From Haliclystus octoradiatus (taxonomy: Eukaryota; Cnidaria; Staurozoa; Stauromedusae; Haliclystidae), in NCBI GenBank assembly GCA_916610825.1, contig OU744448.1, positions 21,307,032-21,371,031 on the forward strand: 64,000 nt of DNA, read 5' to 3'. The position numbers were made by a program, and so were the translations under genes. The notes below the pieces were generated by a model, which worked only from the letters and a program-made list of their open reading frames with translations, did no database searches and had not been told where the DNA came from. Each line of letters begins with the position of its first letter. Within the stretch, counting starts at the first letter, position 1. Positions 1-15,527 of this stretch are shown here, in pieces.

Positions 1-113
1 GAACTTTATGAATTTCCATCAACAGTTGATGAACACTTTATGAGCAGTTATAAAAAGTTCATAAAGTTTACAAATGTTATAAACTAACCTTTATGAGCTG
101 TTTTCACAGGGGC
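1..113. repeat. TCATGAAC-type palindromic MITE, left-truncated by the window
   Basis: The first 113 bases consist of short inverted motifs (TGATGAAC, TTCATAAAG, TTTATGAG) and end in TTTTCACAGGGG. The same internal vocabulary and the same TTTTCRCAGGGG end recur at 45474-45605, 46957-47083 and 60664-60892, so this is one dispersed family. Only the right end is complete here. Confidence 0.55.
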
Positions 114-287
114 TGTGTCACTTATCCACTTCTTCAATTTGCTGGCGGCTTATAATAATTTTTGATCTGATAATTTTGATTTGGAGGTAACAACACAAAC
201 TATACTAATGTCTCAACTCTGAAACTAATATGAAACGCGCCGTTTACTACTATTATTAAAGATCAAATCGTAATCTTATTTTGCTAG

Positions 288-3491
<3,204 letters not shown>

Positions 3492-3732
3492 GAGCGTTTG
3501 TAAGTATCATTTGATAATATTTATTCTATTTCTCTTATTTTACAACTCTAACAATGTAGCTATAGCTCAAAACATTTTTTATAGAGTAGACCTTGAAAAT
3601 GTTTTGATTAATATCAATACAGTCATCATAATAAAAAGATCTTAATTATCAGTAATTGCAAATCTCATAGTTGTATGGCTTATATATATATACACATATA
3701 CACATGGAAGGAACATGTAATGTTATAATGTA

Positions 3733-3738
3733 AATAAA
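3733..3738 (+). promoter_or_regulatory. Poly(A) signal of YJU2
   Basis: AATAAA lies about 240 bases after the YJU2 stop codon, the usual place for an animal 3' UTR to end. It is the first canonical hexamer after the stop. Confidence 0.6.
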
Positions 3739-3959
3739 GTTGAATCTGAAACCGACCTAATATGGGAATGTAGCAAAATTAAAAATATATGTGAATTGGA
3801 ATTGTTGACACAAACCAGTTGATAAAAATGTAAAATGCATTATCAATGTATTCATTCAGTGTGGGGATACATCACATGTCACCATATATATGCATTGCTA
3901 CAGACATTTTTGTCATTTACTGTGCAAAATTATGAACTTGAAATCATTAGGGACATGTT

Positions 3960-4195
3960 GTCCAATATGGTCAGGGTGAAGTGGCGATTTGTTTTTGCAT
4001 TTGCCATCTAGTAGCTTTTTCGCAGGGATGGTTGACTAATTGTTTAGTGTTTTTAGACCATGTGTGAGTTTAATGGCCGGATGCTCTTCCTGACGCCAAC
4101 CCATAGTGCTCCTGCCAGGGATTGCCAAACCCAAGACCCTGCGGGCCGAGCTACAACGCCCTAGCAACTGCACTTCGGCCAATCGAATGTCCATA
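3960..4195 (+). repeat. SINE-like dispersed repeat, copy 1
   Basis: The block contains GTTTAATGGCCGGATGCTCT followed by CCTGACGCCAACCC and a GC-rich tail about 'ACAACGCCCTAGCAACTGCA'. A diverged copy in the same orientation is at about 59880-60045, with the same order of words (TTTAATGGCC, CTTTTCCTCAGGCGCCA, AGGGATT, GTCCAATGCCCTAACAACC). Two copies with shared length and order support an interspersed repeat, probably SINE-like. The 5' end near 4020 abuts a TTTTTCGCAGGGA motif of the TCATGAAC family. Confidence 0.55.
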
Positions 4196-4542
4196 TCTCT
4201 AGTCAATCCATCAGAGAAACATTCTATGACATTTATGTTGTCAGGAAAGGGGAAGGGGAAGATTGAATGAAAGAAAGGAACACCACCTCACGGGAAACAG
4301 ATCAAATTCAATCATACAATCACAACGTGTAAACTACGTTGTAAACCATCACCAATACGATCTCTGGGAGACAAAATTATTTCTTCAAATTCGAGTTGAC
4401 GTAAGCTATACCCAATTTCTGTAAGTTTCATTTGAACAACCCCGTCGAAGCGAATTGGAAGTTGAAGTGACGTCCCCTCCCGGGCTGCAAACTGTGTAAC
4501 AACGTTTCCCGATTGGTATTTTGCATCAAACCTAGATACTAA

Positions 4543-4735
4543 TAAAGGGTTACCACATACTTGCCATATTTGTATTCATATTTACTAAACGAGAAAATGT
4601 TGGGAGACACGAGTGAAGCGCTAAAAAATCACGAGCTCCGAGCGAGTGATTTTTAGCTTCCCGAGTGTCTCCCAACATTTTCGAGTTTAGTAAATATGAA
4701 TACAAACATTTGCAAGCATGTGGTAACCCTTTTCT
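4543..4735. repeat. Near-perfect palindromic MITE (hairpin, about 190 bp)
   Basis: The two halves pair almost throughout. The element starts AAAGGGTTACCACATACTTG and ends with the complement GCATGTGGTAACCCTTTT. Inner blocks TTGGGAGACACGAGTGAAGC and CCCGAGTGTCTCCCAACA pair around a GAGCTCCGAGC loop. The minus-strand ORF across it is an artefact of the hairpin. Confidence 0.85.
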
Positions 4736-7080
4736 AAAATAAAACAAATGTCGGAATCTCATTCGACGGCGAATTTTCAATTCATGAATTCACAATTTAA
4801 AATTCAATTTCAATTCATAAACCAAGCATGAAGAGAATCCCACAACAAGATAGATTTTGTCGAATAAAGAAAGACATATACAAGAACATAGTTCTTTAGA
4901 AAGTTAATGCAGTAATTGTTATTTAAATTTTAGGTTTACCTTGAAACAGCGTAGCCTATAATTGTCTTTCGTTCTGTGTTTTTATTTTGCATGTTACACG
5001 ACCAATAACTCATTTACCACGCTTTTCTATAAATAAAAAAATCTTGAGCTAAATGTCGTTTTGTAAATCGTAGCCATTATTGAAATATTTATTGGATTGT
5101 TATCAAAAAGTTATAAATTCTGTATTTTATCACAGATCAAACTTTTTTGAAGCTTGCGGTTTTTCCCGGTTTTCGGAGCCATGTTTTACCCTAGGATTTC
5201 ATGCACGCTCTTTCGACCAATCAGATCGCAGAAAACCTTCGTGATATTTTAGAATAAGGATTTCTTTATAGTATGAGCTACATAATTCAGTTAACAGAGA
5301 GCGATGCAATACCCGTCTCTTTTGGTTATTATTATACAAAGGAACGGAGCTGATGAGAAACGAACGCTAAGAGATGATATGGAATCGAGGATAACATGAT
5401 ATTCAAGGATTTGTTACATGGTTCCATAAAAGTATTATTATTATTAACCGTTGTAGCTTGTAGTACAAGAAACAGTAGACGGATTCAGCTTGGAACATTC
5501 TAACGTCATCCAATGGAAATCCCAAAATCCCGAAGACATCATTCAGAAAAATAAATATTTATGATTATTTGCTGGTCAAATGCAAAAGCCCTTGATGTGA
5601 TCAAAATTAGAGCATTGCGTCTTATTTTAAGACGTGACAAGCTGACAGAATTTGATCTTATTTCAAATCCTGAAATAATGTACGCAAATTGAAATAAATG
5701 TACACAGTATTTGGCGGCTTGTTCAAAATAAAACCCTTAACCCACAAGAAGAAAACCTGTGACTGTTAGAGATAATGTGGTTTTAGACTTATTAGAGTAG
5801 AAGGATAAAGCTAGATATGTTCTAAGTCAATCTAAATCTCTGGTTATAATACCCGTCTAGACGGAGTTGAAGTGTTGAAATTGAGTTTCATGACAGTTCG
5901 ACATCAATGAACTGTGATATGGACAGAAAGCATATCAACATGTCAATAGCTGTTACCATGCAACTGTCGGTGTCTTGGGACTGAGTTGACAAGCAAAGGA
6001 GATTGATCATTGACAGATCTGTCAAATGTCAGACACCCCAAAGAGCATACAAATGATGTCAAAATATTGATATGACGTGTATTGTCGTCTGGCGTCTCTA
6101 GCCTCTCTAGTCTATCTGCCTACCTTTGTATTCTTATGGTATTCTTTGTGTAATGATTGGTTCATTATATATGGATGTGATGGATTAGGCTATCCAGGGA
6201 ATTGTCACTGATAATTGTCTAATATTTCGTATATCTTGGCAAAATATTAATTGTATCAGAAAGAAATGTCCTTATAATGTTATAATGTCAGAGCATTAGA
6301 GGGGATGTTTGAACACTTTCGAAACATTTTCAGGGCCTTTGAACATATAAAATAGGATGTGGGCATATCCCTTAAATGTTCTCTGCCACTTTTACTTCCG
6401 TATGGACTGGAGTCGGTACCTCATTTATTCTCAGAATTGAAGTTGTAAACCTTGTTGAGTTGTGGTAAGCAGATCCACTCTATCAGTTCATAATGCTGAT
6501 GTTCTTCTAGTGTTTGAATCATGTAATGCTCCACGCAACGTTTCCTACTCTGTTATCTGTTTACCAGGTTTCTGTTTATTTATGTTTAATATTTAAAGAG
6601 GAAAAGCCTCACTTATCTTAGATGATTTTCAGGAGGTTCCTCAAAAATACAATTAATAAGATAAATTATAATATTTTATGAGAACAAATAGTGCACTTTA
6701 TTGACACTGTGAACAAATTGACACTGTGCACTTTAAATCTGAAAATCCTGGACAGCAAAGTAACTAATATTTATCTAAAATGTGAACCTAAAAATTTACT
6801 TAACATTTAAAGTGAGCTAAATTACAAAAACATTGAACGCTTGAGGGTACATGTTATATTTGTTTGCGATGCGGTCATTGCGTGATGGTGGTTGTATCGC
6901 TTCTTCGATTCGAATGTAGTTGAAAGGCAAATTTTCTAAATAGATACCGAATGTCACGTAGAAAAGTTTAGGAAGGGGGCATCAGTTACAAAGTACTATA
7001 GTTTTGAATCTGGTTGGGCGAATTTTAGAACGCATTCGAAAGTGCCCCTTTATTCCATTGCGCATTCGAACACGTTCTTC

Positions 7081-7088
7081 TATATAAA
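7081..7088 (+). promoter_or_regulatory. TATA box candidate for the 7.1-kb gene
   Basis: TATATAAA lies 21 bases before the first ATG at 7109. A start of transcription about 30 bases downstream would exclude that ATG and favour the one at 7196. Confidence 0.4.
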
Positions 7089-7108
7089 TTAGCGCCAAGG
7101 TATAACTT

Positions 7109-7681
7109 ATGATTGTGAGTGGAATTTTGTTATTAAATTGCAATCATTTCATTTTTAGTTTGAGATTAGATAGTGATTATCAGCTGTTGGAAAATATGGG
7201 ACAGAAAAGGGATTTTGATAAAATTGATGTTAATGCCGATATAAAGAAAACTGAAGGAGAGGAAATTGTCGTAGATGGCCGCAATCTATTACGTGAAGAG
7301 TTTTCTAGCACAAATATTCAATTAATGAGTTACAAACGTGCATTAATGGATCAACAGCCAATTCATTGGGCAATTGAAAGTTTTAACAATATATTACCAG
7401 GCAATAATATTGATGGTGGTGTTTATGAAATATTAGAAAAAGGAACTATCATTTACATTAGTGGTCTACCATTAGACATACCATTACGTGATGCCTTGAA
7501 TGCCCATTTTAGTGGGAACGATGGCTTGCCATTGGGTCATTATCTTTGTGAAGAAGCAAAAGATAGATGGCATCACATGCAAGTGAGGTTTATGATAAGT
7601 GACGATCCAATGATAGATGCGAGGCTGTTGCTACGTCACTATCAGTTACACAATTTTGGACAAAGACCGATTTATAATTAA
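7109..7681 (+). CDS. Uncharacterised protein with GIY-YIG-like C-terminal domain
   Basis: A single open frame of 190 codons follows a TATATAAA box at 7081-7088 and is followed by AATAAA at 7738-7743, so it looks like a compact intronless gene. The first ATG (7109) lies only about 25 bases after the TATA box, so the second in-frame ATG (7196, starting MGQKRDFDK, 161 aa) may be the real start. The N-terminal third is polar and acidic. Residues about 103-190 read GGVYEILEKGTIIYIS, then LRDALNAHFSG, and end FGQRPIYN. This is the order of a GIY-YIG fold: GVY strand, YIx strand, LRxxLxxHF helix and a C-terminal P-x-Y-N. The glycine of YIG is serine here, so nuclease activity is doubtful. The domain call is an inference from motif order. 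The family itself is not recognised. Confidence 0.55.
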   Translation: MIVSGILLLNCNHFIFSLRLDSDYQLLENMGQKRDFDKIDVNADIKKTEGEEIVVDGRNLLREEFSSTNIQLMSYKRALMDQQPIHWAIESFNNILPGNNIDGGVYEILEKGTIIYISGLPLDIPLRDALNAHFSGNDGLPLGHYLCEEAKDRWHHMQVRFMISDDPMIDARLLLRHYQLHNFGQRPIYN

Positions 7682-7737
7682 AACCATGTAATCTAGGAAC
7701 TCTTCTATGTGTTCTGTTCTTGTAATTTTAACTTATA

Positions 7738-7743
7738 AATAAA
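7738..7743 (+). promoter_or_regulatory. Poly(A) signal after the 7.1-kb ORF
   Basis: AATAAA is 57 bases after the stop codon at 7681, consistent with a short 3' UTR. Confidence 0.55.
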
Positions 7744-8812
7744 GAATGATCCGACTATTATACAGTCAATGAAGTTATAGTACTCGAGAATGGAATAATG
7801 AATCCAATGGTATAATACGAGCACATGCACGGAAACGAATTCGCCTTTATGAAAATGTCCAAATGCTCTATCAATCACCTCCCGTGACAGTCAAATTCAC
7901 TTCAGCGTCATCAGATAAAACTATGTGCAATCACATTGACACTTCTACAGATTTGAAATGATGATTTGATAGACTAATATAGAGACTGCATAACCTGTTG
8001 AAAACAGCCTTTCTGGACTGTTTGCAGATCTACTGTTTCCTTTGGTCTACCCGTCTGATTGTTATCGATAAGTTTCATGGATTTATGTAGCTTTCCAAAT
8101 AGACCAATCAACGTTGAGTTCTATTTGATATTCTTCCATATTCAAGATGTACGCAGTGATGTACCTCCTCGCTCTTGCGCAAGGGATTAATTTCGAAAAT
8201 TGCAAAAGCTAAAAACTTTAATAGAATTCTTGAAAAGTGTATAAAACTTGGTAATACTTTGATCAGCATTAGGTATGTCAATAGTTCGGAATTGGTATCT
8301 TATTACGAGAAGTACCGTCAACGTTAACTCGTCGTCACCTTCACGTATATGATTGCTTTCAATTTCCTGTTCATTTCCCTCAATATTTGACAAGACATGA
8401 CAGTAGTTTATTATCTAATGAAACTCATCATGCTGAATACCATATGTCATTTTTGACTCCATCTTTTATCAATATGTAATCAACTGACACTAGTGAGTAT
8501 TAAACCATGTTATATATATGTCAATAACATATTTATTTCTTAATATTGATTCATTTCATCATTTTTATCGCATAAAATTGGTACAGATAATTCACATCAT
8601 AGTCAATAAAAACTATATTCTGTTGACTATATGTTCATATGTGAGTAGTGTCGTTCCTAATGGGAACAATGCCATATGTAATTGTGTTTCGTTATCTGTA
8701 GACTTAACTGATCACCATTGCTTCATATAGTGAAAAGTTTTATTTACTCAAAAATCAAATCTACTTTCATCTCATTTATCTTTAATATTTATAAAGTAAA
8801 GTAATAATTTTG

Positions 8813-9007
8813 TATCGCCGGTCAGAATCTTTTTATACATACGCTGTAACTCAGACATTTAATTTGCGTAATTGGCCGGCACTTATCGATTATTTTGGAA
8901 ATACAATGCTAACTTCTTTGGGAAGCATGTTCCCCCAGAGTGGCACTTCGCGGCTACGAAACTTCCTATTTGAAAATGTGTTTCTAAAGTTTGGACCACA
9001 AAAGTAA
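8813..9007 (+). other. Possible terminal exon or gene remnant, unrecognised
   Basis: The frame 8813-9007 encodes about 64 residues (including TFNLRNWPALIDYFGN and NFLFENVFLKFGPQK) with an amino-acid mix that looks protein-like. It ends at TAA with AATAAA immediately after (about 9005-9012). There is no ATG at its start; a CAG at about 8824-8826 could be a splice acceptor. No partner exon was found and the family is not recognised. It may be a decayed pseudogene or chance. Confidence 0.2.
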
Positions 9008-11241
9008 ATAAAACGTTCAAACTAATCGTTCAATCTATAATAGAAATGAAATGAGCCTGGAACTCTTTGCCGTGCACGTTTTAAAATATGTATTGATTCT
9101 AATTTGTTCAAAATATCATGATGAATAATTCTACACTATTTCCAATAACTAACTGATAGTCAAAATGGCGATATGATTAGTTTATATTTCTATAATGTGA
9201 CTGCTACTACACACAGATAGAGTGAGCTGAGCTACGCAAATTTGAAAAACGAAGGCATTTATCGAATTTATGCAAAATAGGGTATTCGCAGTTTCTGTCA
9301 CAAAGCTTTCCTTGAAATTTGTACCAGTTTCTCAAAAGTTGTTTTAATTTGTTTATATTTAAATGATGGTTAACGAGTGATTTAATTAACAAGAGTTCAA
9401 CTCTGCTTTATTTTATCAACCTCGTTGCTGTTCAATAGGTTTAGCAGCACCATATCCCTAAGGCAGACGCAACAACGCCGATGTAGTCGAGGTTGTGTTC
9501 ACTGGAAAATTTGCTGTTTGCGGGCAGGATCTTGGCCGCTCAATCATTTTCGCCGCGCATTTCATATAATTTTATCCGTATTCTGTAAGAAATGACATAA
9601 TTTCCATGATTATTTAGATCTTATATCTAAAATTTGCCTACATATGTGATCCACCCGCGCAAAATTACACTAGAATTCGGCTTTCAGCCGCAGATTTTCC
9701 GAGAAAAAATACGACCTTGGCCGCGCACAATGCATTCTTTCGAATCTGGGAACTGCCTAGATCAATGAAAAAGGCTACTTCTTCCTTTCTAATATCAGCT
9801 GATTCCATTATAGGCATCATCATTCTGCACGCATACATTATACCTAGGGGTAACTTCCTAAATTATGTTGACGTCTCATGGTGCCATTTATGGAACAATA
9901 CATGACCCTACAATGTTCCTGAGTGAAGTAGCTACTATATAGAAGACCTCTGCCTGATCATATTAAATCATCAAGTTTGGTCTATTCATATTCTAGCAAA
10001 ATATGTGACAAAAATCTGAAAATTAGATACCATAAATATGGCATTTATACATAGGATTAGATTGTCATAATTATTATGGAGTAAACCCCCTGAAAATTTG
10101 TTTGACAGCAGTATAGATCAACATTTTGCTCTCGTAATGATTAACTGGTAAAGCTATGATTGTCGAATTTTCCCAACTTCCAACGCAAAAAATAATCAAG
10201 ATGTAATCTGCATTTCCGTGTTCATAGACTATGGGTAAGATAAAGAGGCTTATTTTTAAAACATATATTCTACATTGTGGCTCCTGCACTATCAGGAATG
10301 AATTGGATAACCATTACAATCAAGAAGATTTCACAGTTGTTCTTATCAAAAACGGATCGGACAGTCATCACGGCTAGATATAATCATTTCTTGATCACAG
10401 TCAAGCCGCTAGAGGTTATACACTGCTAAGTAAAAAGAGGATCCGAATCAATGTCCCTCTTACTCCTTCCCAACAGTTTCACCATCTCATCAACATCTTA
10501 TTTATAATTCTTTGTGGTCAGCAGGCAGTGTCGGCGTGCAAATTCTTGAACTTAGAAGATGTTATATTTTTGTTATCTTGGACGCGCTGCACCTGCTATG
10601 GAAATGTGCGGTGTTCTAATCAGCAAATGTTTTTGCATTTTATCAACAAAATGTACCTTTCATTATAATGTCTTATTTTTTAATGAGATTTTGGAATAAG
10701 CTGGTTTTAATCAGCTCTTTCTATTCTAGTAATGACTAAAGCAAGGCGTTGTTTTATAACTTTCCAATTGAGCTCTTTCTTTGTGATTAAGTGTTATCTC
10801 TATAGACCTTCTTATCACTCAAACTTCGAGTTTTTAATTTCAAACATGCAACAACAGCGGTTTTTCAAATGAACAGCTAATAAATTTGTAGCAGTAACAG
10901 TTTAATATCGAACAAATCACATAAAGTAAAAATTAACTTTAATTATAGGTTCTTGTTCATCAGCTGTTCTCGAATATTGATGTAGATCCAACATTACATA
11001 ATTCTCCTGATTTTTGACAGTTTGATTTATTATTGACAAAGTTATTACAAATATGTAAATGCCAATATAGCTGTACTATCATAGAAATATAATATTGGAG
11101 CGATATAGTTGGATAGTTTAAACTGCGATGTTTACATTATTCATATATAGGCATATACCATTTTGAACTACATCCGACCCAGCCCATGTAGCAGTTTGAA
11201 ATAGTTTTATCTAATCACTTGGAACTGTCTTTACAAGAGTA

Positions 11242-11243
<2 letters not shown>

Positions 11244-11278
<35 letters not shown>
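11244..11278. repeat. (AT)n microsatellite
   Basis: About 35 bases of uninterrupted AT dinucleotide. Confidence 0.9.
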
Positions 11279-11281
<3 letters not shown>

Positions 11282-12737
11282 ACAATTAACATCTAGGTCC
11301 AGATAGTAACATTCTATTCTGGGCAGGATGTTCTACAGAGTACCTAAAACAGGTCACTAAATATACAATGGCAATTTGGCAAAGTTAAACGGCTGGACTG
11401 TTGATTTTTTTTAGCTTGATTCTAGTGGGAAACTGATAATGATGAAGTAGTTCAACGTCAACGACTGCAGAAATTCTTCATAAATTATATTTACTGACTT
11501 CTGAAAACGGTATCTGAAAACAGGATAATGAATTATTGGTTTGACTTCCTCCCTTAAATCTTTTGGAAGTAAACACAGCTGATATCTAAAGTACAACTAA
11601 CAAATCATTAACGACATGCAAACCCTAAAATACATGTTTAATTCAAGAGGAACAGTGAACACCAATGAATTGATTATTATTGAGTGACATACAAAATGTT
11701 ATTTGTAACAGTTTTACACAGTGTGACATACGGTGAATTTCAAAGAGTAAAAGGTTATAATAGACATTTAACTGTTTAAACTTAAACCGCAGACGCCAAC
11801 ATTGATGATATATTCAAATTATTTTTTGATATTTTTATTTGGATAGGTTATAGTATTACAGGTCTAAAATGTCTGGCAAGGGTGACGACAAGCTCATTGA
11901 TTGGCATTATTCAATATTGAAACGTATCTCGTAAATCATTTTAAATAATAAATTATCAATTCAATTTAATATTGTAATGTAATAAAGTTTTCTTTTACCA
12001 TTTTTATATAATAGCTGCTCAGAGTTTTCTACATAGGAGGGCGCCATTCAAAAGCCAGCTTTTCCAGGTTTTATCACTTGAAATCCTTGAAGCAGAAGGT
12101 CTTAGTGAAAATCTGTCTGCAGCAAAGAGGCCGAAAAATGTACTTTAAGTTTTGAATAAGACATTTGAGTAAATATTGCCTTATGATCTCCGTGTGAGAC
12201 AATAACTAGGTAAATCCAGGTGACTAGTTGTCGACGCCTTCAGTCACATTATGGTCACATGAAGGTCGTAATATACAGACAAACGTTGAGCTGAAATACT
12301 GAGCCGATGAAAAGTATTAGACAATCTTGCTGTCAACACCTCATCAGTAGATGTAGTGGCAAAGCTAGATTGATTGACGCGCGCTTACTGATATCATCAA
12401 GACGTGTTTGACGATCTGAAGAAACCGACCTCGACGGTCATTGTGCGATAAAGTGAAAGATTGTAAGCATGTTGGTAGTTTCGAAACTGCGACTAGATGA
12501 TACTGTTCACAGACTAAAACAGGCTGTCTATCATTTAGATAGATAAGATTAAAAACACACCAGCCCTTGATGTTTGCGGATGATTACGAAATCCTACTTT
12601 TTATAACGTGGAATTTTCAAATTACAGCGTAGGGAAAACGCCGCAGATGAGAAGCATAGTACCCCGCAATGGCCTCACGTCGATTGAGGAGAGCCGCGAC
12701 CGTGGTTAACAACGACCAGCTATCAGCCTATTGCGAA

Positions 12738-12747
12738 TGATTGACAG
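12738..12747 (+). promoter_or_regulatory. Pbx-Meis/Prep decamer upstream of the NET gene
   Basis: TGATTGACAG is a perfect match to the known cooperative Pbx (Extradenticle)-Meis/Prep (Homothorax) site. It is about 375 bp upstream of the first ATG of the Noc/Elbow-type gene. A second TGACAG follows within about 15 bases, and a near match TGATTGACG is at about 12370. The surrounding 12.36-13.1 kb is less AT-rich than its flanks, as expected of a promoter or enhancer. Confidence 0.45.
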
Positions 12748-13120
12748 CTCGTGACAGCTTCTTATTGATTATCGTCTGGATTTGGGACATTTGGCGACCT
12801 GTTAGTTAATTAAATCCCGCCCTTTAGATGGCTTCTTATGGTGTGAATAATCACAACTCACATCTAAGCAATTACACTGACAGTAGCATGGACGCCATCA
12901 AACCAATCACCAGTCAGTTTCACATCGGTTTCAACTGTGATTGGTTGGCGGTGACGGTGTAAGATCTTGAGTAATTGACAGCGAATGAGTTGTGGCGCAT
13001 GCAATTGTTGTCTTTTGTCTGAGTCGGTTGCCTTTGATAGGCTTTGATATTCAAGGGGCCAGCTAGTTCGCTTTGACTTTTCTACGACCACTCAATGCTT
13101 CAAGTCTCGAGAGTGGTGAC

Positions 13121-15472
13121 ATGAAATCGGCGTTTGAAATCAAAGAAATCAAACATACAAATATCAACACAAATAGAAGTTATAAAACAAGAAACATAAA
13201 TCAAAGTACAGAGAAACCAAGTTTCCCTATTATAGCACTGGAGATGTTAACACAAAGTGTACCGCAAATTCACAGCAATGCATATAATTCATCAAGTCAC
13301 GGTGGTGTTGTCACGACTGTAAGTACGAAAAAACATTTTCAGACATACTCAGACACTCTTTACAAATGTACAATGTTTTTGTTTCTGGAGTGTGAAAACT
13401 TTCTTCAAAAGACCGGGTGTTATATTTTTGTATAACGGAGGTGAATATTTAGTCTTTAGTTAAAATGATAGGATGTGTCTAAAAGCATGCTGTAGAAGAA
13501 TAACGATAGTTCGATACTATCATAGATCTGATATAAAACCTTCGTTTGTAAAAGTGTCGTGAGATAATTCTGAAATATAGCGATATTTAGTAATTCAACT
13601 TGACTACCAAATACTACTGCTGTATATAAATACTAGAAAAATAAAGTTCTACAATTCCTATTCAACATTTCGGTTTTAGATCATCATATGATTTAAAAAT
13701 GTAACTGTCTTGATTGAGAATGACCGTTTTTCACCTGTGCTAAGTTAATATTCGTTGATTTTAATACTAAGTATTTTTATACAAAGTAAAGTGGAGAGTT
13801 TGGTTAATTGTTTTTGAAGTCAGAACGCCTTTTTGAGGTTGAATGAATATTAGAATTTCAAGTCCTTTGCGGGACACCAAGTGTTTAATACCATCATGCC
13901 GAACTCATAAATCTCGTTTAAAAATCCTTGGCGATAAACGAAAAGATTTATCCAATTATTTATGAACCGTGTCACTTTTAATTCCATTAACCAAAGCAAA
14001 GCAAAGTGAACAATCTAGTAGTTTCATATATATGATATACGTTCTACGCTATTCAGATTTACGATTAATCTGTAGTTTTGAAAGCATTTACTTATTACTT
14101 CCAGGCCGCATCTGACGGACACAAAACGTCTCCATTGGCACTGCTAGCAGCTACGTGTAGTAGTATTGGTAAAAGCGAAAGTGTCGATCGCCACAAGATC
14201 ACCGTTGCTAAGTCACAAGGTCCTCCAATGCATGCCGTATCATCAGACTCATCAAAATCATCGTTCAAGCCATATAAATCAGATATCGTTTCAGCTCCCA
14301 ATCATCAAAGTAAACCATGTCACAATCCAGCATCTTATTCATCATCATCGCCACCGCGCCATATTAGTCCGCGCCGATCAAACCCCGACGGTGACAACGA
14401 AAAACAACATAATCGTCTACACAATGATATGCTACCATCAGATATAACTCAAATAAGAGATGGTCACACTATGAGATCGCCACATACACCAGCAATGTGT
14501 TCATCATCGTCTGCTTTTTTCTTACCTAAAGTACCACCACATCACCCATATCATGGCTTATGTGAACTTGGATGCTCTCATTGTAGTACTATGAGAGGTT
14601 TAACAGAAGCACCGTCACCTACTTCTATCAATAATCGAATGTTGCCAATGTGCATGTGCGCAAATTGTTTACAAAATCGAGCATCCAACGGTCCTATTCC
14701 TGGTACGGATGGTCTGCTATCGAATTCAAAACTGCCAACGCCTTTATACGGTGGAGCACCAAGTGCATATGGCCCACAAGGAGGTATGAAATTAATGGGT
14801 GGTGGTTCTGGTGGATATCCTGTTAGCGTCTGTCCCGATCCACATTGCTTCGATTGTATGAAAGCAAGTCATCATCATACTGGTGTACATCAATCAACGC
14901 TGTCTGGTGTTGGTTTAAAGGCATATGGACCGCATGTAGCTAGCATGATACATCCTTGCGCACAAGATAAATCAATGGTTATGCCTATGTCATCGAATCA
15001 TCGATCACCAAACAATTGTAGATCACCAAGACGTCTTTCGATGAATTCATCAGCATATAATTATGACAGTCCAATTAAATCAGAACCCCAATCTATCAAT
15101 CCATTTGTGTGTAATTGGGTATCAGAAGGAAAGCATTGTGGGAAGACATTTGTTAGTTCTGAAGAATTACTACAACATTTACGAACGCATACATCACAAC
15201 GTCAACATGCAATTGGTTCATCATCAGTATCATCTATTAGTACACAAGGACATACGACATCAATATCTGATGTTATTCCTAATCAAAACGAACCATGTTC
15301 CGTTCATGGCTGTCAATGTCATTTACAACCTAAATTATTACGGAATACGGGTTACGCTACATCTCCATATGCGCCGACTCATCCATATCGTTATCAACCA
15401 TATGCTAGGCAACCTCTCTCTGCACCCCCTAACCCAATTGGATTTGCAAGTCACAGTATGTTACACTATTGA
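13121..15472 (+). CDS. NET-family zinc-finger repressor (Noc/Elbow, ZNF703/ZNF503-like)
   Basis: NET proteins are nuclear co-repressors that pattern appendages, eyes and hindbrain and recruit Groucho. Two exons, 13121-13318 and 14105-15472, join in phase 0 (ACT|GTAAGT, TTCCAG|GCC) to give about 521 aa. The signature elements appear in order. The Sp motif SPLALLAATCSSIG is at about residues 75-88. The Groucho-binding FKPY is at 120-123. A Buttonhead-like Cys cluster CPDPHCFDC is at 309-317. One C2H2 finger is at about 402-428, with the long C-x8-C spacing (CNWVSEGKHCGKTF...HLRTH) peculiar to this family. Long Ser/His/Pro-rich low-complexity linkers lie between. Exon 1 contains PIIALEMLTQ, resembling the family's N-terminal LKMLT block. 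The upstream frame has no ATG before 13121, so that start is chosen. Which NET member it is cannot be settled here. Confidence 0.88.
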
Positions 15473-15521
15473 ACACTAGAGAATCAAAAACTATATGAGT
15501 TGATTAAATTAAAGACTTATA

Positions 15522-15527
15522 AATAAA
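15522..15527 (+). promoter_or_regulatory. Poly(A) signal of the NET gene
   Basis: AATAAA (followed by a second overlapping AATAAA) lies 50 bases after the stop codon. Confidence 0.6.

Larger units (their letters stand above)
3745..7080. other. Intergenic region between YJU2 and the 7.1-kb ORF
   Basis: No coding exon is recognised. The stretch holds a SINE-like repeat (about 3960-4195), a palindromic MITE (4543-4735) and otherwise unstructured AT-rich DNA. A short stretch around 5250-5410 is somewhat richer in GC, with no gene signal that I can support. Confidence 0.5.
7745..12360. other. Long non-coding stretch
   Basis: No gene is supported. A short open frame at 8813-9007 is listed separately. 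An (AT)n run lies at 11244-11278. A relatively GC-rich patch at about 9420-9740 (with repeated CCGC/GCGC words) shows no coding structure. The rest is plain AT-rich DNA. Confidence 0.5.

Noticed and set aside
4550..4780. Minus-strand ORF of 76 codons
   Set aside because: It runs through a palindromic MITE, and the frame is a by-product of the hairpin.
14095..15479. Other-frame ORFs overlapping the NET exon
   Set aside because: Shadows of the real frame, which alone carries the SPLALLA, FKPY and C2H2 motifs.
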